Position numbers and translations under genes: made by a program. Under the pieces are notes generated by a model that was not told where the DNA came from, ran no database searches, and was given only the letters and a program-made list of their open reading frames with translations. DNA of 64,000 bases. It comes from Lachnospiraceae bacterium. Its GTDB lineage: Bacteria > Bacillota > Clostridia > Lachnospirales > Lachnospiraceae. This document shows positions 47,567-56,447 of the stretch, in pieces (the stretch's first letter is position 1; every line of letters starts with the position of its first letter). The DNA is taken from positions 171,944 through 235,943 of the forward strand of contig JAHZFJ010000001.1 in assembly GCA_019421365.1 (NCBI GenBank), in the 5' to 3' direction.

Positions 47567-48337
47567 ATGGCGGACACAAACAATCTTACTATCGGTGATA
47601 AAGTTAGCTTATCCAAAGTTAACGAAAACGTACTCCCAGAAGAAATTAATGAGATGTACGCATCGAAGTTAATTGAAATAAAATCAGATAAATCTATGGT
47701 TATAACATTACCAATTTACAAAAACAGAATTATCAACCTTGAGCAAGACGGTATTTATATGATTACATTTTTTACAAAAACAGATACTTTAAGAGCTAAG
47801 TGTAAGGTAGTTCAAAAATACATAGATAAAAGTATTAGGGTTGCTGAAATCTATTTATTAACAGAACTAAAACATTTCCAAAGGAGAAATTATTACCGAT
47901 TAGCCTGTATTATTGAATCAATGTATCGAGTGATTACGCCTATGGAAGAAATGATTCAAAAAAGAATTAGTTCAGACCCAAATAAATACGATGAAATATC
48001 TAATATGTGTAGAGAAAGTCTTAATCAATTACAAAACTATAATTTAGCTGCCACGATAACTGACCTCAGTGGTGGTGGTATACGATTCCATTCAGAGAAT
48101 AAGCATTCAGTAAAAGAACAGTTGAAGTTTAACTTTATTTTATCAGAGGGTAATCGTGAATTATTTATGGAAGTGAATGTTCGTATAATAGCAGCAACCC
48201 GTATTCATGTGAAACCAATGAACTACGAGTATCGTGCTATATTTGTTGATATTAGTAATGAAACAAGAGAAAAAATAGTGCGCTATGTATTTGATGTACA
48301 GCGTTCAAAAAGACGACGAGATAAAGGAAGTGATTAG
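47567..48337 (+). CDS. YcgR-like PilZ-domain c-di-GMP-binding protein
   Basis: This 256-residue protein has an N-terminal YcgR-type beta domain and a PilZ domain. The c-di-GMP motif RRNYYR is at 106-111, and DLSGGGIRF is near 168-176. YcgR proteins slow the motor when c-di-GMP is high by contacting FliG, FliM or MotA. It lies between flhG and cheB in the motility operon and ends directly before the cheB ATG. Control of motility by c-di-GMP is therefore likely, an inference from family and context. Confidence 0.92.
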   Translation: MADTNNLTIGDKVSLSKVNENVLPEEINEMYASKLIEIKSDKSMVITLPIYKNRIINLEQDGIYMITFFTKTDTLRAKCKVVQKYIDKSIRVAEIYLLTELKHFQRRNYYRLACIIESMYRVITPMEEMIQKRISSDPNKYDEISNMCRESLNQLQNYNLAATITDLSGGGIRFHSENKHSVKEQLKFNFILSEGNRELFMEVNVRIIAATRIHVKPMNYEYRAIFVDISNETREKIVRYVFDVQRSKRRRDKGSD

Positions 48338-49441
48338 ATGAAAAAAAATATTTTGGTTGTTGATGACTCTGCACTTATGAGAAGGTTACTATCTGATATA
48401 ATTAATTCTGACGATCGATTTGTAGTATCTAAAGTCGCTTTTAACGGATTAGAGGCACTTGATTATATTACAATAAATTATAGAAATATCGATGCAGTTG
48501 TCTTAGATATTAACATGCCGAAGATGAATGGTTTACAGTTTATGGATAGAATCTCTAAACTGAATATTAAACTAACAGTTATTATTGTTAGTACAGTAGC
48601 TAAAGAAGGTACGAAAGAAACCATACAAGCATTGGAACTTGGAGCATTTGATTTCATTACAAAGCCTGAGAGCTTTATCGAAGCTAGAGGTGATAGTTTC
48701 AAAGAACGATTAATCAATTGTCTTTTAGTAGCAACTGAGCGAAATGCGGATCCTGTTATAGGTGGTAGTCATAATTCTAATTCTTTCTTTAACCGTGAGC
48801 TTAAGAGGGAAGAGACGAAAAGTATTTTAACTACTAAAGTAAGAAAGCCTGTTAAAAAGGATGCAAATAAACTTGTTGCATTAGCCTGTTCTACGGGAGG
48901 ACCTAAAGCATTACAAGAAGTAATTCCTTTACTTCCAAAGAATCTTAATGCAAGCTTTTTACTGGTGCAGCATATGCCAGAAGGATTCACATATTCGCTA
49001 GCTCAACGACTTAATGAGATGAGTGAATTAGTTGTAAAAGAAGCAATTGATGGAGAAGAAGTGCTAAAAGGTCATGTTTATATTGCAAAAGGTGGATATC
49101 AGATGAGGGTTAGAAAAGAACGCGATAAGCATTACTTATCTGTCTCATTAGAAGCCGCAAGAGGCGGATTAAAACCTTGTGCAGATATATTGTATGAATC
49201 TTTAGTAGATACTAACTATGATGAAATAATTTGTACCATCTTAACTGGTATGGGTGGAGATGGAACAAGAGGAATTAAGAAACTTAATGAAAACAACAAC
49301 ATTTATGTTATAGCGCAAGATGAAAAAACATCTACCGTTTATGGTATGCCTAAAGTAATTACAGAGTCTGGATTAGTAGATGAGGTTGTACCATTAAATA
49401 AAGTTGCAGAAGCTATAACAAATCACGTGGGGGTGCTTTAA
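48338..49441 (+). CDS. cheB: Chemotaxis protein-glutamate methylesterase CheB
   Basis: CheB removes methyl groups from chemoreceptors when phosphorylated by CheA, giving adaptation. An N-terminal receiver domain with Asp57 (VVLDINMPKMNG) is joined by a Ser/Lys-rich linker to the methylesterase domain. That domain carries the catalytic Ser in CSTGGPKAL, the His in VQHMPEG and the Asp in MGGDGT. It has 367 residues. The matching methyltransferase gene cheR is not in the window. Confidence 0.96.
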   Translation: MKKNILVVDDSALMRRLLSDIINSDDRFVVSKVAFNGLEALDYITINYRNIDAVVLDINMPKMNGLQFMDRISKLNIKLTVIIVSTVAKEGTKETIQALELGAFDFITKPESFIEARGDSFKERLINCLLVATERNADPVIGGSHNSNSFFNRELKREETKSILTTKVRKPVKKDANKLVALACSTGGPKALQEVIPLLPKNLNASFLLVQHMPEGFTYSLAQRLNEMSELVVKEAIDGEEVLKGHVYIAKGGYQMRVRKERDKHYLSVSLEAARGGLKPCADILYESLVDTNYDEIICTILTGMGGDGTRGIKKLNENNNIYVIAQDEKTSTVYGMPKVITESGLVDEVVPLNKVAEAITNHVGVL

Positions 49442-49442
49442 G

Positions 49443-51551
49443 ATGGACGTTAGCCAATACCTAGAGATATTTATTGATGAAACAAAAGAACATTTACAAA
49501 ATCTTAATGAGCAGTTACTAATTCTCGAAAAAGAGCCAGATAATGTAAATACAATTAACGAAATATTCCGTGCAGCTCACTCGCTTAAAGGAATGGCTGG
49601 TACAATGGGATATAAGAGAATGCAACGTTTAACACATGATATGGAGAACGTATTCTCGGAAATTAGAAATGGAAAAATGTCAGTAGGTGCAAACTTAGTT
49701 GATGTTTTATTTCAAGGATTAGACGCGCTTGAATCTTACTTAAGTAACATTCAAGAAACTGCCGATGAAGGAACAGAAGATAATGAACCTATTATCACAC
49801 AATTAAATAAGATTCTTCAAGAAGGTGTTGGAGAAAAATCAGAAGGTCAAGGGAATACTGCTACAGCAACTCAAGTTGAAGTTGAAGAAGAAAAAGATGA
49901 ATGTGCTAAATATCAAGATCTTAGAATTGCTGATTATGAAAGTCATGCAATGCTTAAGGCAAAAGATATTGGACAGAATGTATTCGGTATCACAATCTAT
50001 ATTCAAGAAACTTGTATACTAAAGGCTGCAAGAGCATTCCTTGTATTCAAAGCATTAGAAGAATTTGGTGAAGTAATTAAATCCTATCCAGATGTTCAGG
50101 ATATCGAAGATGAGAAATTCGAGTTTGACTTCAGTGTAATCCTAATTACTAAGTCTTCACTTGAAGAGGTGAAAGCGAAAATTCTTAATGTATCAGAAAT
50201 CAAGTCGGTATACATAGACAAGATGCAAGCACCTGAAGAACAAAAAGAAGAAATAGAACAAGAAGAAATCGCTAACAATACAGCAGATAATATAGTACAA
50301 GCTGCTTCAGCAACTGCGACAGCTCCGGTCGAAAAGAAAGAAGTAAATCAGAGCAAGACACAAGCAGCCGCAAAACAACAAGCAAAACCAGTAGTGAATC
50401 GTTCTGTTCGTGTTGATATTGAAAAACTTGATGTATTAATGAATCTTGTTAGTGAGTTAATTATTGCTAAGAATGGCTTAGTATCTATTAGTTCAGGTGA
50501 CAATGATAATCGTTCTGAAAATGCATTTAATGAGCAAATTGAATATCTAGAAAGAGTAACAACGAATTTACATGAATCTGTTATGAAAGTGCGAATGGTA
50601 CCAATTGAAAGCGTTGTTAATCGTTTCCCACGTATGATTCGTGATTTGTCAAAGAAATTAGATAAGAAGATGGAATTATACATGACAGGTGAAGATACGG
50701 AACTTGATCGTACTGTAATTGATGAGATCGGTGATCCATTAATGCATTTACTTCGTAATTCAGCTGACCATGGCCTAGAAAGTGCAGAAGATAGAAGAAA
50801 AGCTGGAAAGCCAGAAGTTGGTTCTATATTCTTAGATGCATATCAAGATGGTAATAACGTAGTAATTGAAGTGCGTGATGATGGTGCTGGTATTAATATA
50901 GAAAAAGTAAAACAAAAAGCTATCGATAAGGGTACTATATCAAGAGATCAAGCTGAAACGATGACGGATAAAGATGTTATAGACTTGTTATTCCGCCCAA
51001 GCTTCTCTACTGCAGAGACGATTACAGATGTTTCCGGAAGAGGTGTAGGTCTTGACGTTGTTAAGACAAGAATCGAAGCACTTGGTGGTGATATAGAAGC
51101 TCGCACTAAGTTTGGTGAGGGAAGTAACTTTATCATTCGTCTACCATTAACACTTGCTATTATTCAAGCATTAATGGTAGAGATTGGGACTGAAAAATAT
51201 GCGATTCCACTTGGAAGTATTCAAACAATAGAAGATGTTCCTGTAAGTGATATCAAATATGTTCAAACGAAAGAAGTTATCAATTTAAGAGGAACTGTAA
51301 TACCAATACTTCGTCTAGCTGATATCCTTGATGTAGAACAAACAAATGAATCTCCTGAAAATCTTACAGTGGTTATTGTTTCTAAGGGAGACAAGCTAGC
51401 AGGTCTTGTAATTGACAATCTAATTGGACAACAAGAAATTGTTATAAAATCACTAGGTAAATATATTAACAACAATAAGATGATAGGTGGAGCAACAATC
51501 CTTGGTGATGGTGAAGTAGCCCTAATCCTTGATGTTAATACATTAGTATAG
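49443..51551 (+). CDS. cheA: Chemotaxis histidine kinase CheA
   Basis: CheA phosphorylates CheY and CheB in response to receptors. Domains in order are P1 with phospho-acceptor His46 (RAAHSLKG), a P2 docking region (about 158-270), a Glu/Gln/Ala-rich linker, P3 dimerisation helices (about 325-400), the P4 kinase core with N-box LLRNSADHGLE and G-box DDGAGINIEKV, and the C-terminal CheW-like P5. The length of 702 is normal. It begins just after the cheB stop. Confidence 0.97.
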   Translation: MDVSQYLEIFIDETKEHLQNLNEQLLILEKEPDNVNTINEIFRAAHSLKGMAGTMGYKRMQRLTHDMENVFSEIRNGKMSVGANLVDVLFQGLDALESYLSNIQETADEGTEDNEPIITQLNKILQEGVGEKSEGQGNTATATQVEVEEEKDECAKYQDLRIADYESHAMLKAKDIGQNVFGITIYIQETCILKAARAFLVFKALEEFGEVIKSYPDVQDIEDEKFEFDFSVILITKSSLEEVKAKILNVSEIKSVYIDKMQAPEEQKEEIEQEEIANNTADNIVQAASATATAPVEKKEVNQSKTQAAAKQQAKPVVNRSVRVDIEKLDVLMNLVSELIIAKNGLVSISSGDNDNRSENAFNEQIEYLERVTTNLHESVMKVRMVPIESVVNRFPRMIRDLSKKLDKKMELYMTGEDTELDRTVIDEIGDPLMHLLRNSADHGLESAEDRRKAGKPEVGSIFLDAYQDGNNVVIEVRDDGAGINIEKVKQKAIDKGTISRDQAETMTDKDVIDLLFRPSFSTAETITDVSGRGVGLDVVKTRIEALGGDIEARTKFGEGSNFIIRLPLTLAIIQALMVEIGTEKYAIPLGSIQTIEDVPVSDIKYVQTKEVINLRGTVIPILRLADILDVEQTNESPENLTVVIVSKGDKLAGLVIDNLIGQQEIVIKSLGKYINNNKMIGGATILGDGEVALILDVNTLV

Positions 51552-51563
51552 GAGGTACTTACG

Positions 51564-52019
51564 ATGGATACAAAAATGGCAACAGAAGCAAAGCAATATA
51601 TTGTAGTAAGAATTGGTAATGAACAATATGGAATTGATATTCAGTATGTTGATAATATCGTTAGAATGCAACGTATTACTAGAGTTCCGAAGGCACAATC
51701 CTACTTTAAAGGTGTAATTAATCTAAGAGGTGAGATTATTCCAGTAATGAGTATTCGCCTTAAATTTGGCCTTGAACCAGATGAAATCACGAACTCTACA
51801 CGAATTATTATTCTAAAGTTTGAAGCACAGTCTGCAATTGGTATTCTAGTAGATGAAGTTAAGGAAGTAGTAACATTAGAAGATGAAAGCATTGATAAGG
51901 TGACTTATAATGCAAAAGATGAAAAATCAATGTTTTTAAATGGTATTGGAAAGCATGGAGATAACTTAATCTCATTACTTAATATCGCAGGTGTTATTGT
52001 AGATAAAGAGGCTGTTTAA
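51564..52019 (+). CDS. cheW: Chemotaxis coupling protein CheW
   Basis: CheW links receptors to CheA. The 151-residue protein is a single CheW domain with YGIDIQYVDNIVRM, GVINLRGEIIPVMSIR and GILVDEVKEVV. AGGAGGT precedes the ATG. A terminator-like hairpin follows the gene and separates it from cheC. Confidence 0.96.
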   Translation: MDTKMATEAKQYIVVRIGNEQYGIDIQYVDNIVRMQRITRVPKAQSYFKGVINLRGEIIPVMSIRLKFGLEPDEITNSTRIIILKFEAQSAIGILVDEVKEVVTLEDESIDKVTYNAKDEKSMFLNGIGKHGDNLISLLNIAGVIVDKEAV

Positions 52020-52031
52020 GCTAGAACTAAG

Positions 52032-52061
52032 AAGGGGTTGATTCAAATCTAACCCCTTTTT
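52032..52061 (+). terminator. Terminator-like hairpin between cheW and cheC
   Basis: An 8-bp stem (52032-52039 with 52051-52058, four G-C pairs) and an 11-nt loop are followed by TTTTT. It lies inside the operon and could reduce transcription of cheC, cheD and sigD. Confidence 0.6.
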
Positions 52062-52091
52062 ACAAAAGAGTATGGACTGTGAGGTGTTACT

Positions 52092-52700
52092 TTGGATTTA
52101 GAACATATTGATAATATGCATTTTGATGTTTTGAAAGAAATCGGTAATATAGGTGCGGGGAATGCTACTACTGCATTATCGCAGATGATTAATTCGAAGG
52201 TTGATATGAAGGTACCAGTAGTTGACCTTCTTGAGTTTCGTGATTTACCAGATACCGTAGGTGGAGCTGAAACGATAGTTGTAGGTATACTATTAACTTT
52301 AGATGGTGACATAGATGGAATGATGATGTTTATGCTAGATGAGGAATCGGCACATCATCTAGTAGATATGATCGTTGGTAAGAAGTCAGATGGGTCTCGC
52401 GAATTTACAGAGATGGATCTATCGGCACTGAATGAAATTGGTAATATTATAGCAGGAGCGTATCTGTCATCCCTTTCAGCGTTAACTAATATGCGCATAT
52501 CTGCTTCTGTTCCTTACATGTCAATTGATATGGCTGGAGCAATCTTAAGTGTACCTGCAATTGAATTTGGTAAGATAGGTGATAAAGCACTACTAATACA
52601 ATCTCAATTCTGTGAAGATGATGATGAGGTTAACGGCTACTTTATACTTATACCTACATTAGACTCATATGGTAAGATTATGAGCTCTTTAGGGTTATAG
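52092..52700 (+). CDS. cheC: CheY-P phosphatase CheC
   Basis: CheC dephosphorylates CheY-P and binds CheD for feedback adaptation. Both active-site helices are intact (KEIGNIGAGNATTALSQM and NEIGNIIAGAYLSSLSAL, each with Glu and Asn). The protein has 202 residues. The start is a TTG with GAGGTG upstream. A terminator-like hairpin lies just before it. cheD follows immediately, as in Bacillus. Confidence 0.94.
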   Translation: MDLEHIDNMHFDVLKEIGNIGAGNATTALSQMINSKVDMKVPVVDLLEFRDLPDTVGGAETIVVGILLTLDGDIDGMMMFMLDEESAHHLVDMIVGKKSDGSREFTEMDLSALNEIGNIIAGAYLSSLSALTNMRISASVPYMSIDMAGAILSVPAIEFGKIGDKALLIQSQFCEDDDEVNGYFILIPTLDSYGKIMSSLGL

Positions 52701-52709
52701 GTGGTTTGT

Positions 52710-53195
52710 ATGGGAGAGATGATAAAAATAGGGATGGCAGATTTGAATGCCTGTAAATATCCTGATGCTTTAACAACACTTGGATTAGGATCATGTGTAG
52801 GCATTGCATTGTATGATCCTAAGTCAAAAGTTGGAGGAATGGCTCATATAATGCTACCTGATAGTACGAAGATACGCAAGAATGAAAATCATGCAAAATT
52901 CGCAGATACAGGTATAGATGAGTTAATTAAATTAATGGTTTCATTGGGGGCAAACAAACAGAATCTTGTTGCTAAGATAGCAGGAGGAGCACAGATGTTC
53001 GCATTTACATCGAATAATGATATGCTGCGAATTGGTGATAGAAATGTAGAAGCTACGAAAGCTAAATTATCTTCACTTAATATCAAAGTGCTTGGAGAAG
53101 ATACAGGGTTGAATTATGGACGTACAATTGAGTTCTATACTGAGACTGGAGACCTATTAATAAAATCTGTTGGTAAGCCGATAAAGACTATATAG
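52710..53195 (+). CDS. cheD: Chemoreceptor glutamine deamidase CheD
   Basis: CheD deamidates receptor glutamines and is controlled by CheC. The catalytic residues are visible as Cys29 (GLGSCVGIAL), His46 (MAHIMLP) and Thr23. The protein has 161 residues. The ATG at 52710 is preferred because AGGTGG (52699-52704) lies 5 nt upstream; a GTG at 52701 would start inside that site. Confidence 0.94.
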   Translation: MGEMIKIGMADLNACKYPDALTTLGLGSCVGIALYDPKSKVGGMAHIMLPDSTKIRKNENHAKFADTGIDELIKLMVSLGANKQNLVAKIAGGAQMFAFTSNNDMLRIGDRNVEATKAKLSSLNIKVLGEDTGLNYGRTIEFYTETGDLLIKSVGKPIKTI

Positions 53196-53239
53196 TATGT
53201 TATTTTACTATGAATGTGTTAATAATAGGAGTGTGCGTC

Positions 53240-53512
53240 GTGAATGGAATGAGGACAAGATATATACCATCAATAATAATGCTATTAGCAGGAGCAATAA
53301 CTAGTGCTTTCTGTATAATTAATTCGTATAGTGTTGATTTAACGCTAGAGATATTACTTGGTGTATTAATCCTATTCTATATTATTGGATTAATAGCAAG
53401 GAATTTAATTAGTCGAATTATAAGAACGGATTTGGAACAACCGGAAGATATGGATGTCGCTGCGGAAGGTGAAGAAACTGTAACTACGGAAGATGACGTT
53501 ACAGAGCAATAA
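53240..53512 (+). CDS. Small two-helix membrane protein of unknown function
   Basis: I do not recognise a family. From GTG 53240 the protein has 90 residues, with two hydrophobic segments (about 8-28 and 36-56), a short basic region and a strongly acidic Glu/Asp/Thr tail. AGGAG (53227-53231) lies 8 nt before this GTG; an ATG at 53210 would add ten residues but lacks a ribosome-binding site. It sits between cheD and sigD, a position empty in B. subtilis, and is co-directional, so a motility-related role is plausible. Confidence 0.65.
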   Translation: MNGMRTRYIPSIIMLLAGAITSAFCIINSYSVDLTLEILLGVLILFYIIGLIARNLISRIIRTDLEQPEDMDVAAEGEETVTTEDDVTEQ

Positions 53513-53588
53513 AGGTTACTGTTTAGTTCATAAGAACAACTAAATAGTAGCCAATAGTGTAATATGATACAGTCTTTTGGAGGCGAAC

Positions 53589-54356
53589 ATGAACGAAGAA
53601 GGAAAGAATAGATTATGGGAAGAGTACAGTAAGAGTCGAACAAGTTCAAATCGAGAGAAAATAATTCTTGAATATGCAGAATTAGTTAAAATAGTAGCTG
53701 GCCGACTCAGTATGTATCTCGGATATAATGTGGAATATGATGATTTGGTGGGGTACGGAATCTTTGGACTAATAGATGCAATAGACAAATTTGATTATAA
53801 TAAAGGTGTGAAATTTGAAACGTATGCTACTCTACGCATACGAGGAGCTATTTTAGATCAAATTCGAAAGATGGATTGGTTACCACGAACCTATCGACAG
53901 AAACAAAAGAAAATAGATTTAGCATACCAGAAATTAGAGGCTAAACTAGGTAGAGTAGCTACTGATGAAGAATTAGCAGAAGAGCTAGAGATTACAGTTA
54001 AGGAATTAACTACATGGCAAACTCAAACAAAGATATCATCGCTAGTATCGTTAGATGAATACATTGAGCACGGAAGTGATGTACAAGTAGATGCGAATGA
54101 AAACTCGCACTACGTACAGCCAGAAAAACTGGTTGAACGCAATGAATTGAAAGAGATTCTATTAGAAAGTTTAGAATCGTTAACTGAGAAAGAAAAGAAA
54201 GTAATAATACTGTATTATTACGAAGAATTAACATTAAAAGAAATTAGTTTATCATTAGAAGTATCAGAATCAAGAGTGTCGCAGTTGCATACAAAGGCAC
54301 TACAGAAAATGAGAAGCAAAATGGGAAATAACATAGAAATATTTAATATATTTTAA
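53589..54356 (+). CDS. sigD: Flagellar sigma factor SigD/FliA
   Basis: SigD directs late flagellar and chemotaxis genes such as flagellin. The 255-residue protein has regions 2 (YDDLVGYGIFGLIDAIDKFD, FETYATLRIRGAILDQIRKMDW), 3 (YRQKQKKIDLAYQKLE) and 4 (LTLKEISLSLEVSESRVSQLHTKAL). The ATG at 53589 has GGAGG 5 nt upstream; a TTG at 53577 would start within that site. Placed far downstream in the operon, its level should depend on full-length transcription, as known for B. subtilis. The anti-sigma factor flgM is not in the window. Confidence 0.96.
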   Translation: MNEEGKNRLWEEYSKSRTSSNREKIILEYAELVKIVAGRLSMYLGYNVEYDDLVGYGIFGLIDAIDKFDYNKGVKFETYATLRIRGAILDQIRKMDWLPRTYRQKQKKIDLAYQKLEAKLGRVATDEELAEELEITVKELTTWQTQTKISSLVSLDEYIEHGSDVQVDANENSHYVQPEKLVERNELKEILLESLESLTEKEKKVIILYYYEELTLKEISLSLEVSESRVSQLHTKALQKMRSKMGNNIEIFNIF

Positions 54357-54362
54357 AAACAG

Positions 54363-54403
54363 CAAGTTCTCTTTATCGTAAAAGGTTTCAGAGGACTTGT
54401 TTT
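54363..54403 (+). terminator. Terminator-like hairpin after sigD
   Basis: A 10-bp stem with one G-U pair (54363-54372 with 54390-54399) and a 17-nt loop is followed by TTTT. It may be a partial terminator before fapA. Confidence 0.6.
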
Positions 54404-54440
54404 AATACCAAGAAATAAACATATGAAACAGGGAGGAACA

Positions 54441-54488
54441 TTGACAAATAGTACAATACATTTGTTAAAGACGAAAGTGGGGGAATAA
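54441..54488 (+). CDS. Possible 15-codon leader peptide upstream of fapA
   Basis: A TTG at 54441, preceded by AGGGAGG with 5-nt spacing, opens a 15-codon frame ending in TAA at 54486-54488, one base before the fapA ATG. The peptide is short and neutral to basic. Translation of it could couple to fapA. The TTGACA within it could instead be a -35 box, but its -10 match is weak. The evidence is only the ribosome-binding site and stop/start arrangement. Confidence 0.35.
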   Translation: MTNSTIHLLKTKVGE

Positions 54489-54489
54489 C

Positions 54490-56094
54490 ATGAAACAGAG
54501 AAATGGGTATTTTTATCTACATATGAAAGATGATGGGGGGTATATTCATCTAGTTCCGAGTACGCAGGGTGGTGTGTCTGTAACTACAGATGAAATCTCA
54601 GCTTACTTATCAAAAATCAAGATTAACAATTATGACATTAAAACATTACATGCAGCGGTAATATCTTTAGTTGAAGAAACCGATGTAAAGATATGTGAGA
54701 ATACTATTCTACCTGTTATGGAATTAATGACAATAACTGTATCCGATGATAGGAAAACAGCTTATGCTAAATGGTATCCACCATCAAGTAATGGAAAATT
54801 ATTAGATCTAGAAGACATTAAATCAAGCATAGCAAGAGAAGGAATCAAGTATGGAGTCCAGAATTCAGCAATTACTGAATTTTTAAGAGAACGTTGCTAT
54901 AATACAAATGTTGTTATTGCAAAAGGTTTAGATGCAGTAGAGGGAAAGAGTGCAGAAATTAAATATTATTTCCAGATTGATCGTACATTAAAGCCAAAGC
55001 ATAATGAAGATGGATCCGTAGATTTTCATCAATTGGATATGATTAGCCATGTGAATAAAGATCAATTAATAGCTGAGTTAGTTCCTGCTGATGCAGGTGT
55101 TCCAGGTATTGATGTGTTTGGTAATATAATTAGGCCACAAAAGGTTATGAATAAGATATTGAGACACGGAAACAATATTTATCTATCAGATGATGGATTG
55201 AAGATGTACGCTGGTGTTGCGGGGCATGTTGAATTAACAGATGAAAAAGTATTTGTATCGGATACCTTCGAAGTACTTGCTGATGTTGATACATCCACAG
55301 GGGATATTACATATGATGGTAATGTCCATATAAAGGGAAATGTTAGAACGGGATTTACGGTTCGTGCAAAAGGTGATATTATTGTAGACGGTGTTGTTGA
55401 AGGCGCGGAATTACATAGTGAGGGACATATAATATTAAAACGTGGTATCCAAGGTATGAATCGCGGACTTCTACAGGCTGCCGGAAACATATTGAGTAAA
55501 TTCATCGAAAGTTCTACTGTTAAGTCAGGTGGTTATGTTGATACGGAAGCAATCCTACACAGTAAGGTATATGCTAGAACGGATGTTGTGGTTAGTGGAA
55601 AGAAGGGATTTGTAACTGGCGGGGAGATTAAAGCCGGTTCACTTATTCGCCTAAAAACTGCTGGATCGACAATGGGTACCTCTACTATACTTGAAGTAGG
55701 TGTTGACCCTACATTAGGCGATTCCTATAGAGATTGTGAAGTGCAAATAGTTTCGATGCAAGAAGAAAAAGAGAAGATAGTTCAAATTCTAACTTTATTT
55801 AAGAAGAAAGTTATGAGCGGAGAAAAGCTATCAGCTGAGAAGTTACAGCATTTGCAAAAATTATCGATACAAAATGCTGAAATAGATAAGAAACTAGAGC
55901 CGTTAATAAAACAATACGATCAATTACAAGGAAAGATGGAAGAGAATATTAATGGTAAAGTTGTTGTAGAGAACATGGCGTATTCAGGAGTACGTGTATC
56001 AATTGGAAATGTAATGTATATTATTAAAAATACAGAACATCATTGCCAGTTTGTTAAAGATAAGGCTGATATCAAAGTGCTAGGATTGAATTAA
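54490..56094 (+). CDS. FapA family (DUF342) protein
   Basis: This 534-residue protein belongs to the DUF342/FapA family. Its central region (about 180-400) holds the glycine-rich beta-helix repeats (GDITYDGNVHIKGNVRTGF, AKGDIIVDGVVEGAEL), and the C-terminal part is a coiled coil (about 415-490). FapA homologues lie in motility operons of many bacteria and have been linked to polar flagellar assembly with FlhF in Vibrio; the role in clostridia is open. It follows sigD after a terminator-like hairpin. Confidence 0.88.
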   Translation: MKQRNGYFYLHMKDDGGYIHLVPSTQGGVSVTTDEISAYLSKIKINNYDIKTLHAAVISLVEETDVKICENTILPVMELMTITVSDDRKTAYAKWYPPSSNGKLLDLEDIKSSIAREGIKYGVQNSAITEFLRERCYNTNVVIAKGLDAVEGKSAEIKYYFQIDRTLKPKHNEDGSVDFHQLDMISHVNKDQLIAELVPADAGVPGIDVFGNIIRPQKVMNKILRHGNNIYLSDDGLKMYAGVAGHVELTDEKVFVSDTFEVLADVDTSTGDITYDGNVHIKGNVRTGFTVRAKGDIIVDGVVEGAELHSEGHIILKRGIQGMNRGLLQAAGNILSKFIESSTVKSGGYVDTEAILHSKVYARTDVVVSGKKGFVTGGEIKAGSLIRLKTAGSTMGTSTILEVGVDPTLGDSYRDCEVQIVSMQEEKEKIVQILTLFKKKVMSGEKLSAEKLQHLQKLSIQNAEIDKKLEPLIKQYDQLQGKMEENINGKVVVENMAYSGVRVSIGNVMYIIKNTEHHCQFVKDKADIKVLGLN

Positions 56095-56115
56095 TTTGAA
56101 GAAAGGGAGAATCTT

Positions 56116-56433
56116 ATGTCAATTAGTCAATTTGATATGTTAACATTGGTACCTCGTGTAAATGAAGTGTCTAATATTAGGCAAGTTGAGATGCAACGAC
56201 CTACACAGGAACAGGCACAGATGAACACTGTGTTTCAACAACATATAAAGCATGACCAGAGAAAAACGGTGGAAACCAAAAAAGGTGAGTATAAAGAAAC
56301 GCGTTATGATGCAAAAGAAAAAGGGAATGGACAATTAATGGAAAATAAAAACAAGAAGGGGAAAAAGAGACAAGAAGAGACTCCTCTTAAATCGAGTCCT
56401 TCTAATGGCTGTTCATTTGATATTAAAATATAA
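56116..56433 (+). CDS. Hydrophilic protein of unknown function, fla operon
   Basis: I do not recognise a family with confidence. The 105-residue protein is hydrophilic and rich in Lys, Gln, Glu and Asn, with no membrane segment. A Glu/Lys-rich middle contains TRYDAKEKGNG, and the C-terminus ends in FDIKI. GAAAGGGAG precedes the ATG. It lies 21 nt after fapA and 14 nt before the next gene, so it is surely in the same transcript. It may be disordered. Confidence 0.7.
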   Translation: MSISQFDMLTLVPRVNEVSNIRQVEMQRPTQEQAQMNTVFQQHIKHDQRKTVETKKGEYKETRYDAKEKGNGQLMENKNKKGKKRQEETPLKSSPSNGCSFDIKI

Positions 56434-56447
56434 GCAGGAGAAAGTAT

